Shown here one piece after another: positions 50,327-59,652 of a stretch of 64,000 bases of DNA. The position numbers were made by a program, and so were the translations under genes. Within the stretch, counting starts at the first letter, position 1. Each line of letters starts with the position of its first letter. A model generated the notes under the pieces. It made no database searches. It was not told the origin of the DNA and was given only the letters and a program-made list of their open reading frames with translations. The stretch comes from JANNVK01 sp031430435 (GTDB lineage: Bacteria > Acidobacteriota > Blastocatellia > Pyrinomonadales > Pyrinomonadaceae): assembly GCA_031430435.1 (NCBI GenBank), contig JANPBM010000005.1, forward strand, positions 11,366-75,365. Direction: 5' to 3'.

Positions 50327-50860
50327 CTATCTTCTGCCTAAAATATCTTGCGGCGAAAATTTCTGTGCCGCTTGTTGCTTCATTCTTTCTTCGGCGATTC
50401 GTTGGACTTGAACATATTGCAGACGCAAATCGGACGTTAAACTTTTTACTAATTCGGCTTCTTGCGGATGCAGATTTCCTTTAGTTTTTTCCTCTAACAT
50501 TCCCAAAATATCAATCCAATGTTTGCCTGTTTCAAGGTCAATCGAACGTTGTCCCGTAACCGGATGCGGCATTGCGCCGAGCGATGCGGCGGCTTGCGAT
50601 GCCAACGACATAAAGAAATTTCCGAAACTCGCGGGATCTTCGACACCCGGAAATTCTTCGGCTTCGGCTTCTTCAAATTGTGTCGGTTCGTCGATTATTT
50701 CAACGGTTTGCGGCAATGTTTCGGCGGCGACAATCGGCGTTTCAACCTTTGGCGGCTCAACTTCAGCCTCAAAACCTTCGCGGGCTGAACCGTCGAAATT
50801 AAACTTTCGTTTGTCCACAACTTTCAAAACAACTTCTTCGTTATCTTCTTTTCCAATCAT
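50327..50860 (-). CDS. DUF1844 protein
   Basis: The 177-residue protein has an acidic, Pro-rich first half and the DUF1844 domain in the second half (FFMSLASQAAASLGAMPHP, DLETGKHWIDILGMLEEKTKG). Widespread in Acidobacteriota and Planctomycetes; function unknown. A helix-rich soluble protein. Confidence 0.85.
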   Translation of the reverse strand: MIGKEDNEEVVLKVVDKRKFNFDGSAREGFEAEVEPPKVETPIVAAETLPQTVEIIDEPTQFEEAEAEEFPGVEDPASFGNFFMSLASQAAASLGAMPHPVTGQRSIDLETGKHWIDILGMLEEKTKGNLHPQEAELVKSLTSDLRLQYVQVQRIAEERMKQQAAQKFSPQDILGRR

Positions 50861-50929
50861 AATTTCCTCAAAATCCCTTGCTTTGATATTAGCATTTTGA
50901 CGAAAGAAAGTTCAAAATTGAAATTTATT

Positions 50930-51412
50930 ATGAAAAATACAGCGGACGATTTACGAAAAACCATCGAGCTTGTCTTGCCGATGTTGAAAAATATCGGCGA
51001 TAAAGATTCGACGAACAAACCTTTGCCGAATAAATGGTCGAAGAAAGAAATTCTCGGTCATTTGATTGATTCGGCGTGTAATAATCAACAAAAATTTGTG
51101 CGATTACAGGCGAAATCGGAACTTAAATTTATCGGCTATGAACAGGATTTTTGGGTTGAATCGCAAAAATATAACTCGGCTGATTGGCAAAATCTAATTG
51201 TCTTTTGGCAAGCGTATAATTTTCACCTCGCACATATTATCGAAAATATGAGCGTTGAAGTTTTAATGAACAAAATTACGGTCGAAAATGCCGGAACATT
51301 TACTTTGAAATTTATAATAAAGGATTATGTCGAACATTTGAAACATCATCTGAATCAAATTATACCGACACTCAGCCTGAAAAATGAATTTCAAAATATC
51401 TACAATACTTAA
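50930..51412 (+). CDS. DinB-family protein
   Basis: The 160-residue four-helix DinB/YfiT-like protein has a His in GHLIDSACNNQQK and HLKHHLNQI at the end, giving the typical three-His metal site. Start 50930 or 50897 both fit; the former begins closer to the fold. Possible metal-dependent thiol transferase or hydrolase. Confidence 0.75.
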   Translation: MKNTADDLRKTIELVLPMLKNIGDKDSTNKPLPNKWSKKEILGHLIDSACNNQQKFVRLQAKSELKFIGYEQDFWVESQKYNSADWQNLIVFWQAYNFHLAHIIENMSVEVLMNKITVENAGTFTLKFIIKDYVEHLKHHLNQIIPTLSLKNEFQNIYNT

Positions 51413-51426
51413 AATCGGGCGACAAA

Positions 51427-51454
51427 AAAGCCGGTTAAAAATTCAGCCGGCTTT
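51427..51454. terminator. Bidirectional terminator between convergent genes
   Basis: AAAGCCGG (51427-51434) pairs with CCGGCTTT (51447-51454) around a 12-base loop, with A-rich and T-rich flanks. It serves the DinB gene and the convergent secreted protein gene. Confidence 0.75.
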
Positions 51455-51479
51455 CATTGATTCAGATTTTATCGACTAT

Positions 51480-51986
51480 TTATTTCAGCTTAAAAGTTCT
51501 TGCGATTGAATCGGTTTGGTTACGAATTGCCATCAATTTTTCTCGCAAACCCGTAAAACGCAAGACATAAACGGTTTCGTCGTCGGAGCGTAAATAGTAA
51601 AATCTGCCGCTCATATTTTTGCCGGCTTTGACAAACTCAAAGTTAAAAACTCTGCCTTTCAATTTACCGCTGAAATCCATTTCTTTGCCGTTGACAAAAC
51701 CGAGAATAAACTGCAACTTTTGCTCAGTTTCACGCAAAATCACGTCTGACACAACTTCGCCGGTTTTAATCGATACTTTGCGGACTTCGAGATTTCCGGC
51801 AAATCTGTCGCCGTAAGCATATTCCACATTCGGACTTGTAACCGTCGGTTTGGTGACGATTTTCCAAGCTGCGTCCGGCAAATCGAAAGTATATTCACAA
51901 TTTACGTCGCTGAAAACTTCGGTTTGGGCAAACGCGCAAACTGCGAAAATCAACCCGAACACTGCGGTAAAAACAAACTTTTTCAT
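51480..51986 (-). CDS. Secreted hypothetical protein
   Basis: A 168-residue protein with a signal peptide (MKKFVFTAVFGLIFAVCAFA) and a beta-rich body ending RNQTDSIARTFKLK. No family recognised. Convergent to the DinB gene. Confidence 0.7.
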   Translation of the reverse strand: MKKFVFTAVFGLIFAVCAFAQTEVFSDVNCEYTFDLPDAAWKIVTKPTVTSPNVEYAYGDRFAGNLEVRKVSIKTGEVVSDVILRETEQKLQFILGFVNGKEMDFSGKLKGRVFNFEFVKAGKNMSGRFYYLRSDDETVYVLRFTGLREKLMAIRNQTDSIARTFKLK

Positions 51987-52179
51987 AAACTTAAACTTCC
52001 TTTATCTGAAACTCGAAAATCTTATTTTAACTTAAACAACCAAAAGATGCCGAATTTTAGATGTTATTTTTACGCCGTTTAGTTGTCTTTGAAACAAATC
52101 TCGTCTTTTTGCCGAATGCTTGCGTCTAAAATTTTAGAAACGCCAAAGTTTCGATATTTTTCAAAAGAGGTAGAGCGTA

Positions 52180-54219
52180 ATGAAATTCATCCAAAAAACA
52201 ACTGCATTTTTATTAACTTTTTTAATGATTAGTCCGATATTTGCCTTTTCGGGCGGCACAACCGGAAAGGTCAAACCTTTGACCGACGAGCAAAAAATTA
52301 TGCACGTTCTCAACCGTTTGGGTTTTGGAGCAAGACCGAACGATGTTGCAAAAGTTAAAGCGGTCGGACTGCAAAAGTATATTGAACAACAACTTAATGC
52401 AAATTCAATCAATGATTCAGCTGCTGAAAACAAGGTCAAAGATTTAGATGTGATGAATCTTTCAACCACCGAACTTTTTGCTCGGTATCCTAATCCGGGC
52501 GGAATTTTGCGAATGTTGGAACAGCAAGGCAAAATAAAAAACGGCAAGGTTGCCCAAACTGAAAACATTCGCCGAATCGGTAACGAAAAACCCGATGTAA
52601 TGCCCGCCGGCGGCACCGATGAAGATAAAATGTCTGATGTCGAACGCCGCGAACGCCGTCAAAAAATTGCCGAGATTTACGGCAAATACGGTTTCAAACA
52701 ACCAAATGCGATTCCGCAACAAATTATCGAAAATCGAGTGTTAAGAGCAGTTTACAGCGAACGACAACTCCAAGAAGTAATGGTTGATTTTTGGCAAAAC
52801 CACTTTAACGTGTATGCCGGAAAAAACTTTGTGCGGTGGTATATTCCGAGTTACGAACGCGATGTTTTACGCAAAAACGCACTCGGAAATTTCAAAGATT
52901 TGTTAATCGGAACGGCTCAACATCCGGCAATGTTGGTTTATTTGGATAACTTTGAAAATGTTGCTCCGAACAGTCAATCGATCGCCGATAAAGGTGCAAA
53001 TAAAAAACAAACGTCGCCCGCGAAAGCGATGAATAACCCGAAAGTCCGTGAAAGAATCAAACAACAGTACGGTTTATCCGACAAAGAATTGGACGAACGT
53101 TTAAAGCAACGACAGCAAAATGTACCGCCCAAAGGCAAACAAGCCGAACGCGGAATTAATGAAAATTATGCTCGTGAATTGATGGAATTACACACGCTCG
53201 GCGTGGACGGCGGTTACACGCAAGCAGACATAATTGAAGTAGCCAAATGCTTTACGGGTTGGACGGTTGCCGATCCGCGAGGTTATCGCCGACTTGCCGC
53301 GCAAATTATTAACGGCACCGAAGACAAATATCAAGATCGTCTTTCGCGGCAATACGGCGAAAAGGCAGACAGCGGGACTTTTATTTTCAACCAAAACCGG
53401 CACGTTGCCGAAGACAAAATCGTACTTGGGCAAAAAATAAAAACCGACGGTTTGAACGACGGGTTAAAAGTTCTTGAAATGTTGGTCGATTCACCCGCGA
53501 CCGCCAAATTTATTGCCAAAAAGTTAGCCGTTAAATTTGTTTCGGATAATCCGAGCGAGGCGTTTGTCGGCAGAATCGCCGAAGCCTTTCACAAATCGAA
53601 AGGCGACGTTAAAACTACGCTCAAAGCGATTTTCAACGATGCCGAGTTTTTCGCGCCCGAAAATTATCGGGCAAAAATTAAAACGCCGATCGAATTGGCG
53701 GTCAGTTCGATTCGGACGCTCGGGGCAGACACCAAAGCCGATCCCGCGATGATTGCTTTATTGCAAAAAATGGGCGAAGTTCCTTACGGTTATCAAGCTC
53801 CGACAGGTTACGGCGACACGGCGGAAGATTGGGTAAATACGGGTTCGTTGCTTGAGCGTTTGAATTATGCGATTGCTCTTTCGTCCGGTCGGATTCCGAA
53901 TACAAAGGTTGATTTGTCGAAATTTGCGGCAAAAGACAAAGCGAAAATGTTGGATAACGCGATTGCCGCAATTTTGGACGATGAAATTTCGCCGACCACA
54001 AAAGCGAATTTGCTCAAACAAATCGAACAGCCTTTGCCCGAAGCCAAAGCGGGAAACGAACCCGGTGAAAGTATGGAAATCGTAAATATGAGGCAAAACG
54101 GACAACAGGGAAAACGGCAAGGCGGCGGACGAGTTCGACTTCTTGATCCGAGCGGAAACCCTGAAATTTATAAAATTGTCAGTTTAGTTTTGGGAACGCC
54201 TGAATTTCAACGTCAATAA
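52180..54219 (+). CDS. Secreted DUF1800 protein
   Basis: The 679-residue protein has a signal peptide (MKFIQKTTAFLLTFLMISP) and the DUF1800 start LTDEQKIMHVLNRLGFGARP. VDFWQNHFNVYAGK and ENYARELMELHTLGVDGGYTQ also fit. A strong GAGGTAGAG ribosome-binding site is before the ATG. DUF1800 genes often precede a DUF1501 gene; none is present here. Confidence 0.92.
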   Translation: MKFIQKTTAFLLTFLMISPIFAFSGGTTGKVKPLTDEQKIMHVLNRLGFGARPNDVAKVKAVGLQKYIEQQLNANSINDSAAENKVKDLDVMNLSTTELFARYPNPGGILRMLEQQGKIKNGKVAQTENIRRIGNEKPDVMPAGGTDEDKMSDVERRERRQKIAEIYGKYGFKQPNAIPQQIIENRVLRAVYSERQLQEVMVDFWQNHFNVYAGKNFVRWYIPSYERDVLRKNALGNFKDLLIGTAQHPAMLVYLDNFENVAPNSQSIADKGANKKQTSPAKAMNNPKVRERIKQQYGLSDKELDERLKQRQQNVPPKGKQAERGINENYARELMELHTLGVDGGYTQADIIEVAKCFTGWTVADPRGYRRLAAQIINGTEDKYQDRLSRQYGEKADSGTFIFNQNRHVAEDKIVLGQKIKTDGLNDGLKVLEMLVDSPATAKFIAKKLAVKFVSDNPSEAFVGRIAEAFHKSKGDVKTTLKAIFNDAEFFAPENYRAKIKTPIELAVSSIRTLGADTKADPAMIALLQKMGEVPYGYQAPTGYGDTAEDWVNTGSLLERLNYAIALSSGRIPNTKVDLSKFAAKDKAKMLDNAIAAILDDEISPTTKANLLKQIEQPLPEAKAGNEPGESMEIVNMRQNGQQGKRQGGGRVRLLDPSGNPEIYKIVSLVLGTPEFQRQ

Positions 54220-54239
54220 ACCCAATAGTTTAGCGGGTA

Positions 54240-54273
54240 AAAAGCACAGAAACAGTTTAGTTTTTGTGCTTTT
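54240..54273 (+). terminator. Intrinsic terminator after the DUF1800 gene
   Basis: A 14-pair stem (54240-54253 with 54260-54273, one G-U) with loop AGTTTA ends in a T-rich arm, 20 bp after the stop. Confidence 0.75.
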
Positions 54274-54414
54274 CGCACGTTTGCGAAACCGGCAAACTCA
54301 ATCAATCCGACGCATCAATTTGAACCGAATTCTCGCAAATTGAAAAATAAATGCTGACATTCATCATCGGATATGTTACTTTATATTTGTTAAACGAAGT
54401 TTTACAATAGAAAA

Positions 54415-55140
54415 ATGAATCAAGTAAGTTCAACATTTACCGATATTTCAATTGAAACGGTTTTGCTCGACACAGAGCTTTTCGTCAAATATCGCTCGCC
54501 CGAAAAAGCGATTGCGTTGCTCAAATTATCGATTGAAAGAAGCCCGCGTTCGATTCCGTTGCGTGAAAAATTGCGTGAAATTTGCAGTTCGCAAGTAAAT
54601 TTAACCGAAGCCGCCCGCCAATGTTTGGCTCTTGCCAGCCTTTATATTTCGCGCGAAGAACTTGATGTGGCGTACGATCGTTTGCAAGAAGCAAAACTTT
54701 TGGATCCGCGAATTTCGGTTGCTCCCGGACTCGAAGCGATTCGTCGGGCGAGAAAACCCGATTTTGAAGTCGCCCGCACGGAATTGTCCGTGAATGTCCG
54801 CACGGATTTGGCGCTTGCGGGAAATCTGGCGTTTATCGGACTTTTCGACGTGATTCAAGCGATCGAAAACTCGAAGCTGACAGGTTTACTCATTCTGCGG
54901 TCGGATTTCGGGTCGGCAAACGTTTCGCTCAACAGCGGACGCATTGTGGACGCGGAATTTAACGGCAAACAAGGCAAAGAAGCCTTTCGCCAAATTGTTG
55001 AAATAAACAACGGAACATTTGAATTTGCCGTTTCAAGCGAAGATTTCGCGGTTTTTATTGCCACGACCAGCAACACAAACTTTATTCTCGATGTGCTTGC
55101 CGCTTTGGATTCGGAAAAAGCAGGCATTATTGCCGAATAA
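54415..55140 (+). CDS. TPR-like plus DUF4388 (PATAN) protein
   Basis: A 241-residue protein. Residues 1-110 are TPR-like helices (FVKYRSPEKAIALLKLSIERS). Residues 120-240 are a PATAN domain (FIGLFDVIQAIENSKLTG, GRIVDAEFNGKQGKEAF). It is related in domain content to the PATAN-roadblock protein at 18259. Probably a signalling adaptor. Confidence 0.8.
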   Translation: MNQVSSTFTDISIETVLLDTELFVKYRSPEKAIALLKLSIERSPRSIPLREKLREICSSQVNLTEAARQCLALASLYISREELDVAYDRLQEAKLLDPRISVAPGLEAIRRARKPDFEVARTELSVNVRTDLALAGNLAFIGLFDVIQAIENSKLTGLLILRSDFGSANVSLNSGRIVDAEFNGKQGKEAFRQIVEINNGTFEFAVSSEDFAVFIATTSNTNFILDVLAALDSEKAGIIAE

Positions 55141-55265
55141 GTAAAACAAAATTTGTAAAAATAAAATAGTCGGCGGAAAATAATCTTTCTATTCGGGAAG
55201 AATATATTCCGTTTTTTGTTTATAATTCAGGAAAGTTGACACCAACCGAACATTGCGGGAAAATT

Positions 55266-55358
55266 ATGAAAATTTACGATATAACCATTGCCGTCAGCGA
55301 AGCCGTGCCGACATTTCCCGGTGATCCAAAAGTTAAAGTTTTGCAAATAAAAGATTGA
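55266..55358 (+). pseudogene. Truncated 5' copy of the cyclase gene (copy A)
   Basis: The first 24 codons (MKIYDITIAVSEAVPTFPGD...) match the intact cyclase at 58932 closely, with mostly synonymous base changes, then the sequence diverges and stops at 55358. A vegetative-promoter-like TATAAT lies upstream near 55220. It is the outermost and most diverged of three copies of this 5' end. Confidence 0.85.
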
Positions 55359-55393
55359 TTTTTAATACAGAAGTTTTGAAGTGAGAATAATTT

Positions 55394-56314
55394 ATGCCAA
55401 TTCCGGACTATCAAACTTTAATGTTACCTTTGCTTAAATTCGCAAGTGATGAAGAAGAGCATTCTTTGCGTGAAGTAACTGAAGCATTGTCAAAACATTT
55501 TAATTTAACTAAAGAGGAAAAAGAAACTCTTTTAACAAGCGGACGAAAACCTATTTTTTATGATCGTGTCGGTTGGGCAAGAACTTATTTAGGGCAAGCA
55601 AAGTTATTGGAATCTCCGCGAAGAGGTTTTTTTCAAATAACTGAGCGTGGCATAAATTTTCTGAAACAAAATCCAGAGAGACTTAACGATAAAGTTCTGC
55701 AACAATTTGCTGAATTTAAAGAATTTGTAAGTAGAAAAAACAAAAAGTCGGAAAAGTTTGTTGCAGAAATCACACTTTTAATTGATAACGAAAAAACGCC
55801 CGAAGAGTCTTTGGAAATCGCGTACCAAACAATCCGCAACAGTTTGGCAAGTGAAATTATTGACCAAGTAAAATCTTGTTCGCCATACTTTTTCGAGCGT
55901 CTTGTTGTAGAATTACTTGTAAAAATGGGTTATGGCGGAACTTTGCAGGAAGCGTCTGCATTGGTTACGCGAAAAGGCAGCGATGAAGGAATTGACGGAA
56001 TCATCAAAGAAGACAGACTCGGTTTAGATGTAATTTATATTCAAGCAAAGCGTTGGGAAAATGTGGTCGGCAGACCTGAAATTCAAAAATTTGTCGGTGC
56101 GTTAGCAGGTCAGCAGGCAAGAAAAGGTGTTTTTATTACGACTTCAAATTTTACCAAAGACGCAGTAGATTACGTTGAAAATCTAACAAGTAAAATTATT
56201 TTAATTGGCGGCGAACAACTTGCCGAATTTATGATTGATTACAATGTCGGAGTTTCAAACGCAACTTCATACGAATTAAAACGGATTGATTCAGACTATT
56301 TTTCTGAGGATTAA
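55394..56314 (+). CDS. Mrr-type restriction endonuclease
   Basis: The 306-residue protein has an N-terminal winged helix (Mrr_N, about 1-110) and a PD-(D/E)XK Mrr catalytic domain (about 165-280): DEGIDGIIKED with the Asp and YIQAKRWEN with the QxK. Mrr enzymes cut modified DNA. It lies between copies A and B of the repeated cyclase 5' end, so appears to be island cargo. Confidence 0.88.
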   Translation: MPIPDYQTLMLPLLKFASDEEEHSLREVTEALSKHFNLTKEEKETLLTSGRKPIFYDRVGWARTYLGQAKLLESPRRGFFQITERGINFLKQNPERLNDKVLQQFAEFKEFVSRKNKKSEKFVAEITLLIDNEKTPEESLEIAYQTIRNSLASEIIDQVKSCSPYFFERLVVELLVKMGYGGTLQEASALVTRKGSDEGIDGIIKEDRLGLDVIYIQAKRWENVVGRPEIQKFVGALAGQQARKGVFITTSNFTKDAVDYVENLTSKIILIGGEQLAEFMIDYNVGVSNATSYELKRIDSDYFSED

Positions 56315-56316
56315 CT

Positions 56317-56379
56317 ATGAAAATTTACGATGTAACCATTGCCGTCAGCGAAACCGTGCCGACATTTCCGCTAATTTAA
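56317..56379 (+). pseudogene. Truncated 5' copy of the cyclase gene (copy B)
   Basis: The 54 bp from ATG 56317 to 56370 are identical to the start of the intact cyclase at 58932; identity begins exactly at the ATG and ends in a short unrelated tail to a stop at 56379. It directly follows the mrr gene (2 bp). Confidence 0.88.
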
Positions 56380-56432
56380 TAATTTGATACAAAATTTTTG
56401 AAGTAGATTGTTTTTACTATATAATTCGGTTT

Positions 56433-56717
56433 ATGAACTTGGCGTTATCCGAAAAAGAAAAAATAATCGAGATTTGCAAACGTAATGATATTTCGTATTG
56501 TGCGTTGTTCGGCTCGTTTGCGAGAGGCGAGGCGAACGAAAACAGCGATATTGATTTGCTCGTTCGGTTTTCTAAGCCAAAAGGTTGGAATTGGGTTGAT
56601 GCCGCGTTGGAAATAGAAGATGCTTTAGGGAAAAAGGTTGATTTGGTTACGGAAAACGGGCTGAACAAACATATTAAAGACAATGTGCTCAAAGATTTAC
56701 AAGTAATTTATGAATAA
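56433..56717 (+). CDS. mntA: MNT-type nucleotidyltransferase antitoxin (MntA)
   Basis: The 94-residue protein has the minimal nucleotidyltransferase motif GSFARGEANENSDIDLLV (GSxxRGxxxxxSDxDL). MntA antitoxins AMPylate the HEPN toxin. It overlaps the HEPN gene by 8 bp and has a paralogue at 57074. Confidence 0.9.
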   Translation: MNLALSEKEKIIEICKRNDISYCALFGSFARGEANENSDIDLLVRFSKPKGWNWVDAALEIEDALGKKVDLVTENGLNKHIKDNVLKDLQVIYE

Positions 56718-57045
56718 TCAAGACAACACGGTTTTTCTAAAAGACATTCTTGATTCAATTGCAAAAATCGAAAGATATTTGCTTGAATATGACTTTCAAA
56801 AGTTTCAAAATAATGAACTTGTCATTGATGCCGTTATCAGAAATGTTGAGATAATCGGCGAAGCTGCAAGCAATTTAACAAGAGATTTCCGTTCAAAAAA
56901 TCTGCAAATTGAATGGCGAAAAATTATTGATACGAGAAACCGAATTGTTCACGGCTACGCGACGGTTGATTTAGAAATTATTTGGAACATTACGCAAAAC
57001 GATTTGAACGGTCTTAAGATTGAAATTGAAAAACTTTTGAAGTAA
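56710..57045 (+). CDS. hepT: HEPN toxin (HepT, DUF86)
   Basis: The 111-residue helical protein has the HEPN RNase motif RNRIVHGY (Rx4HxY). It pairs with the MNT gene upstream. HepT cleaves RNA when not modified by its MntA partner. Confidence 0.9.
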   Translation: MNNQDNTVFLKDILDSIAKIERYLLEYDFQKFQNNELVIDAVIRNVEIIGEAASNLTRDFRSKNLQIEWRKIIDTRNRIVHGYATVDLEIIWNITQNDLNGLKIEIEKLLK

Positions 57046-57073
57046 ATCGTTTTTTTTGCTTTATAATCGGTTT

Positions 57074-57355
57074 ATGAATTTAGCGTTTTCCGAAAAAGAA
57101 AAAATAATCGAGATTTGCAAACGTAATGATATTTCGTATTGTGCGTTGTTCGGCTCGTTTGCCAGAGGCGAAGCGAACGAAAACAGCGATATTGATTTGC
57201 TGGTTCGTTTTTCTAAACCGATAGGCTGGAAATTTTACGGAATAGCCGAAGATTTACAAGATGCTTTAGGTAAAAAAGTAGATTTGGCAACAGAAAATAT
57301 GCTTAACAAATATATTCGTAAAAGCGTTTTGGAAGATTTAAAAAATAATTTATGA
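57074..57355 (+). CDS. Second MNT nucleotidyltransferase
   Basis: A 93-residue paralogue of the gene at 56433: it keeps EIICKRNDISYCALFGSFARGE-like identity over the first 50 residues and diverges after. The upstream region (TTTTGAAGTA...TATAAT...GGTTTATGAA) is also duplicated. There is no HEPN gene after it. Instead it overlaps the DUF6602-like gene by 4 bp. The longer start at 57056 is not used since the family starts at MNLAFSEKEK. Confidence 0.85.
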   Translation: MNLAFSEKEKIIEICKRNDISYCALFGSFARGEANENSDIDLLVRFSKPIGWKFYGIAEDLQDALGKKVDLATENMLNKYIRKSVLEDLKNNL

Positions 57356-58185
57356 AGAAACCTATGGCAGAAAATGAAGAGCATCCCTTAATTTCGTATT
57401 GTAGAAGTGTTGCGGAAGAATTCAATTCTCGACTTAATAGAGTTCGCAATTTTGTTACAAACCACAATTTAACTTCAGGAAATGCTAATGAATCTATTTT
57501 GAGAGATTTTCTAGCTTTACATTCACCCGCAAATTTCGAAGTTGCAAGTGGATTCATTTGTAATTTATTTCCTCAAGACGAAACTCCAACGGCTAGTAAA
57601 CAGTGTGATATTTTGGTTTTTGATAGAGCCAAATATCCGCTTGTTTTTTCAGAAGGAACTTTAAGGTTTGTAAACCATAGGTCAGTTAGGATGGTGGTTG
57701 AAGTCAAAACAAAACTTGACTCAGTAGACGAAATTATAAGTGCTATTGAGAATATTGCCTCTGTTAGAAACATTGTCCCAAGAGAAGATGTTGAAGATGA
57801 AGGAAACAATCCTTACAACTTTGAAAGACGGACGTTTTTCATTTTTGCTTTTAATTCTTTAAAGCAAGACAAAATGATTGAGCATTTTCATTCACATTTA
57901 CAAAAGCCTCATTCTCAAAATCCGACTGCGATTTTTTTGTTTGAGGAAGAAGTTATAATTTATCAACAGTTCAATTGGCTAAATAATAAGGAGGGCGACG
58001 TTAAATATAATATTGTTAAGGCAAATAAAGAGGATATTATAACCTTCTTGTTTCTTTCCTTTTTATACTCAGTAGGTGATTACAAAGATCAGTGGTATCA
58101 GTTTCAATTGTGGGGGTTAGTAGGCGGTTGGTTAGAGCGAGAGGGAAACATAATTGCTGAGGACATAGTATTTGGAAAGAAATAA
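57352..58185 (+). CDS. DUF6602-like, probable PD-(D/E)XK protein
   Basis: The 277-residue protein has QCDILVFDRAKYPLVFSEG followed by RMVVEVKTKLDS, which resembles the D...ExK core of PD-(D/E)XK nucleases and matches DUF6602. Overlap with the second MNT gene (ATGA) suggests that the two act as a pair, possibly toxin and antitoxin. No HEPN motif is seen. Confidence 0.7.
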   Translation: MKKPMAENEEHPLISYCRSVAEEFNSRLNRVRNFVTNHNLTSGNANESILRDFLALHSPANFEVASGFICNLFPQDETPTASKQCDILVFDRAKYPLVFSEGTLRFVNHRSVRMVVEVKTKLDSVDEIISAIENIASVRNIVPREDVEDEGNNPYNFERRTFFIFAFNSLKQDKMIEHFHSHLQKPHSQNPTAIFLFEEEVIIYQQFNWLNNKEGDVKYNIVKANKEDIITFLFLSFLYSVGDYKDQWYQFQLWGLVGGWLEREGNIIAEDIVFGKK

Positions 58186-58466
58186 GGTTTAGAAGAATAG
58201 AAAACGACAGAGTTGTAAAATTAACAAAAAACCAACTACCAAACATTCCCGTTACAAAAAAACATTATTCTTAAGTTCAAGAAATAACGCAGTTAGGCGT
58301 GGTATATTTGTAGCTAATTTGACAATCTAAAAACAGAGTTCCGTAGGAACGGCATATCAACCAAAATCTATATGCCGTTGCGATGCAACTCAAACGCTTT
58401 TTTTGAAACAAAAAGCTATAAATATAATGCTCCTAGCGGAGCTAAGTTGTTATTATCATATAGATT
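58186..58466. repeat. Palindrome-rich stretch upstream of the transposase
   Basis: 281 bp without a gene. GTTCCGTAGGAAC (58339-58351), ACGGCATAT against ATATGCCGT (58349-58378) and GCTCCTAGCGGAGC (near 58430) form short hairpins. Such sequences are typical ends of IS200/RAYT elements. Confidence 0.65.
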
Positions 58467-58928
58467 ATGGCAAATACATATTCGCAAATTTATATTCAAA
58501 TTGTTTTTGCCGTGCAAGGTCGCCAAAGTTTAATCGGACCGGAATGGAAAGATGAACTTTACAAATACATAACGGGAATCGTCAAAAATACCAACCAAAA
58601 ATTACTTGCTATAAATGGCGTTTCAAATCACATTCACATTTTGTTGAATATCAAACCGAACATTGCCTTGTCAGATTTGGTGCGAGACATAAAAGCCAAT
58701 TCAAGCCGTTTTGTGAATGAAAAACGATTTGTCAAAGGGAAATTTAGCTGGCAGGAAGGTTTCGGAGCTTTTTCGTATTCTATTTCGCAACTTAATGATG
58801 TGATTCAATATATTCAAAATCAAGAAGAACATCACAAAGAAACAAATTTCAAAGACGAATATTTGAAATATCTAAATCGATTCAATATCGAATTTGATGA
58901 AAAATACGTTTTTGAATGGATTGATTAA
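58467..58928 (+). mobile_element. IS200/RAYT-type Y1 transposase
   Basis: The 153-residue protein is a TnpA/REP-associated tyrosine transposase: the HUH motif reads NHIHILLNI and the catalytic Tyr lies in AFSYSISQ or YIQNQEEHH. It starts MANTYSQIYIQIVFAVQGRQ. It sits 3 bp before the intact cyclase gene. Hairpin repeats elsewhere in the window may be its substrates. Confidence 0.87.
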
Positions 58929-58931
58929 ATC

Positions 58932-59573
58932 ATGAAAATTTACGATGTAACCATTGCCGTCAGCGAAACCGTGCCGACATTTCCGGGCGATCCGAAAGTT
59001 AAAATTGATGTTTGCGCGGCGCTTGCCAACGGCGATGTTGCCAATGTTTCGCAGATTTGTTTCGGCGTACATACCGCCACGCACGTTGACGCGCCGAATC
59101 ATTTTATCGAAGGAAAACGCCGTGTCGATGAACTGGATTTAGATAAACTGATCGGTAATTGTCGCGTCGTTGAATTGGACAAAGATGTTACGGCGATTGA
59201 GCCGATGCACGTTGAAAATTTAGAAAATGTCGAACGCGTGTTATTCAAAACGCGAAACTCACAATTTTGGAACGAACCCGAAAAAGGTTTTCGCTCGGAT
59301 TTCACTTACATTTCGCCCGCCGCCGCAAGTATTTTGGTCGAAAAAAATATCAAATTGGTCGGAATCGATTATCTTTCAGTCGAGAAATTCGGGGCAAAAT
59401 CATTTGAAACGCACATTACATTGCTCGAAAAAGAAGTTGTCATCATCGAAGGTTTGGATTTACGCGAAGTTCCGGCGGGTGATTACGAGTTATTTTGTCT
59501 GCCGCTGAAAATAATCGGTGGAACAGGCGACGGATCACCCGCGAGAACGGTTTTGAGAGAAATTAAAAATTAA
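58932..59573 (+). CDS. Cyclase family / kynurenine formamidase-like protein
   Basis: The 213-residue protein has the metal motif HTATHVDAPNHF (HxxTHxDxPxHF) and IGGTGDGSPART at the end. It hydrolyses an arylformamide or related substrate. It is the only intact copy; its first 54-73 bp occur twice upstream as truncated remnants. Confidence 0.88.
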   Translation: MKIYDVTIAVSETVPTFPGDPKVKIDVCAALANGDVANVSQICFGVHTATHVDAPNHFIEGKRRVDELDLDKLIGNCRVVELDKDVTAIEPMHVENLENVERVLFKTRNSQFWNEPEKGFRSDFTYISPAAASILVEKNIKLVGIDYLSVEKFGAKSFETHITLLEKEVVIIEGLDLREVPAGDYELFCLPLKIIGGTGDGSPARTVLREIKN

Positions 59574-59652
59574 AAATTAAAGAACAGCAAAGTGAAATTC
59601 AGTTTCTCTCTCTCGTCCCTTTCACCTTGTCTCTTTTCCCTAACATAAACAT

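Noticed and set aside
55266..59573. Prophage
   Set aside because: No integrase, structural or lysis genes; only defence and transposase genes.
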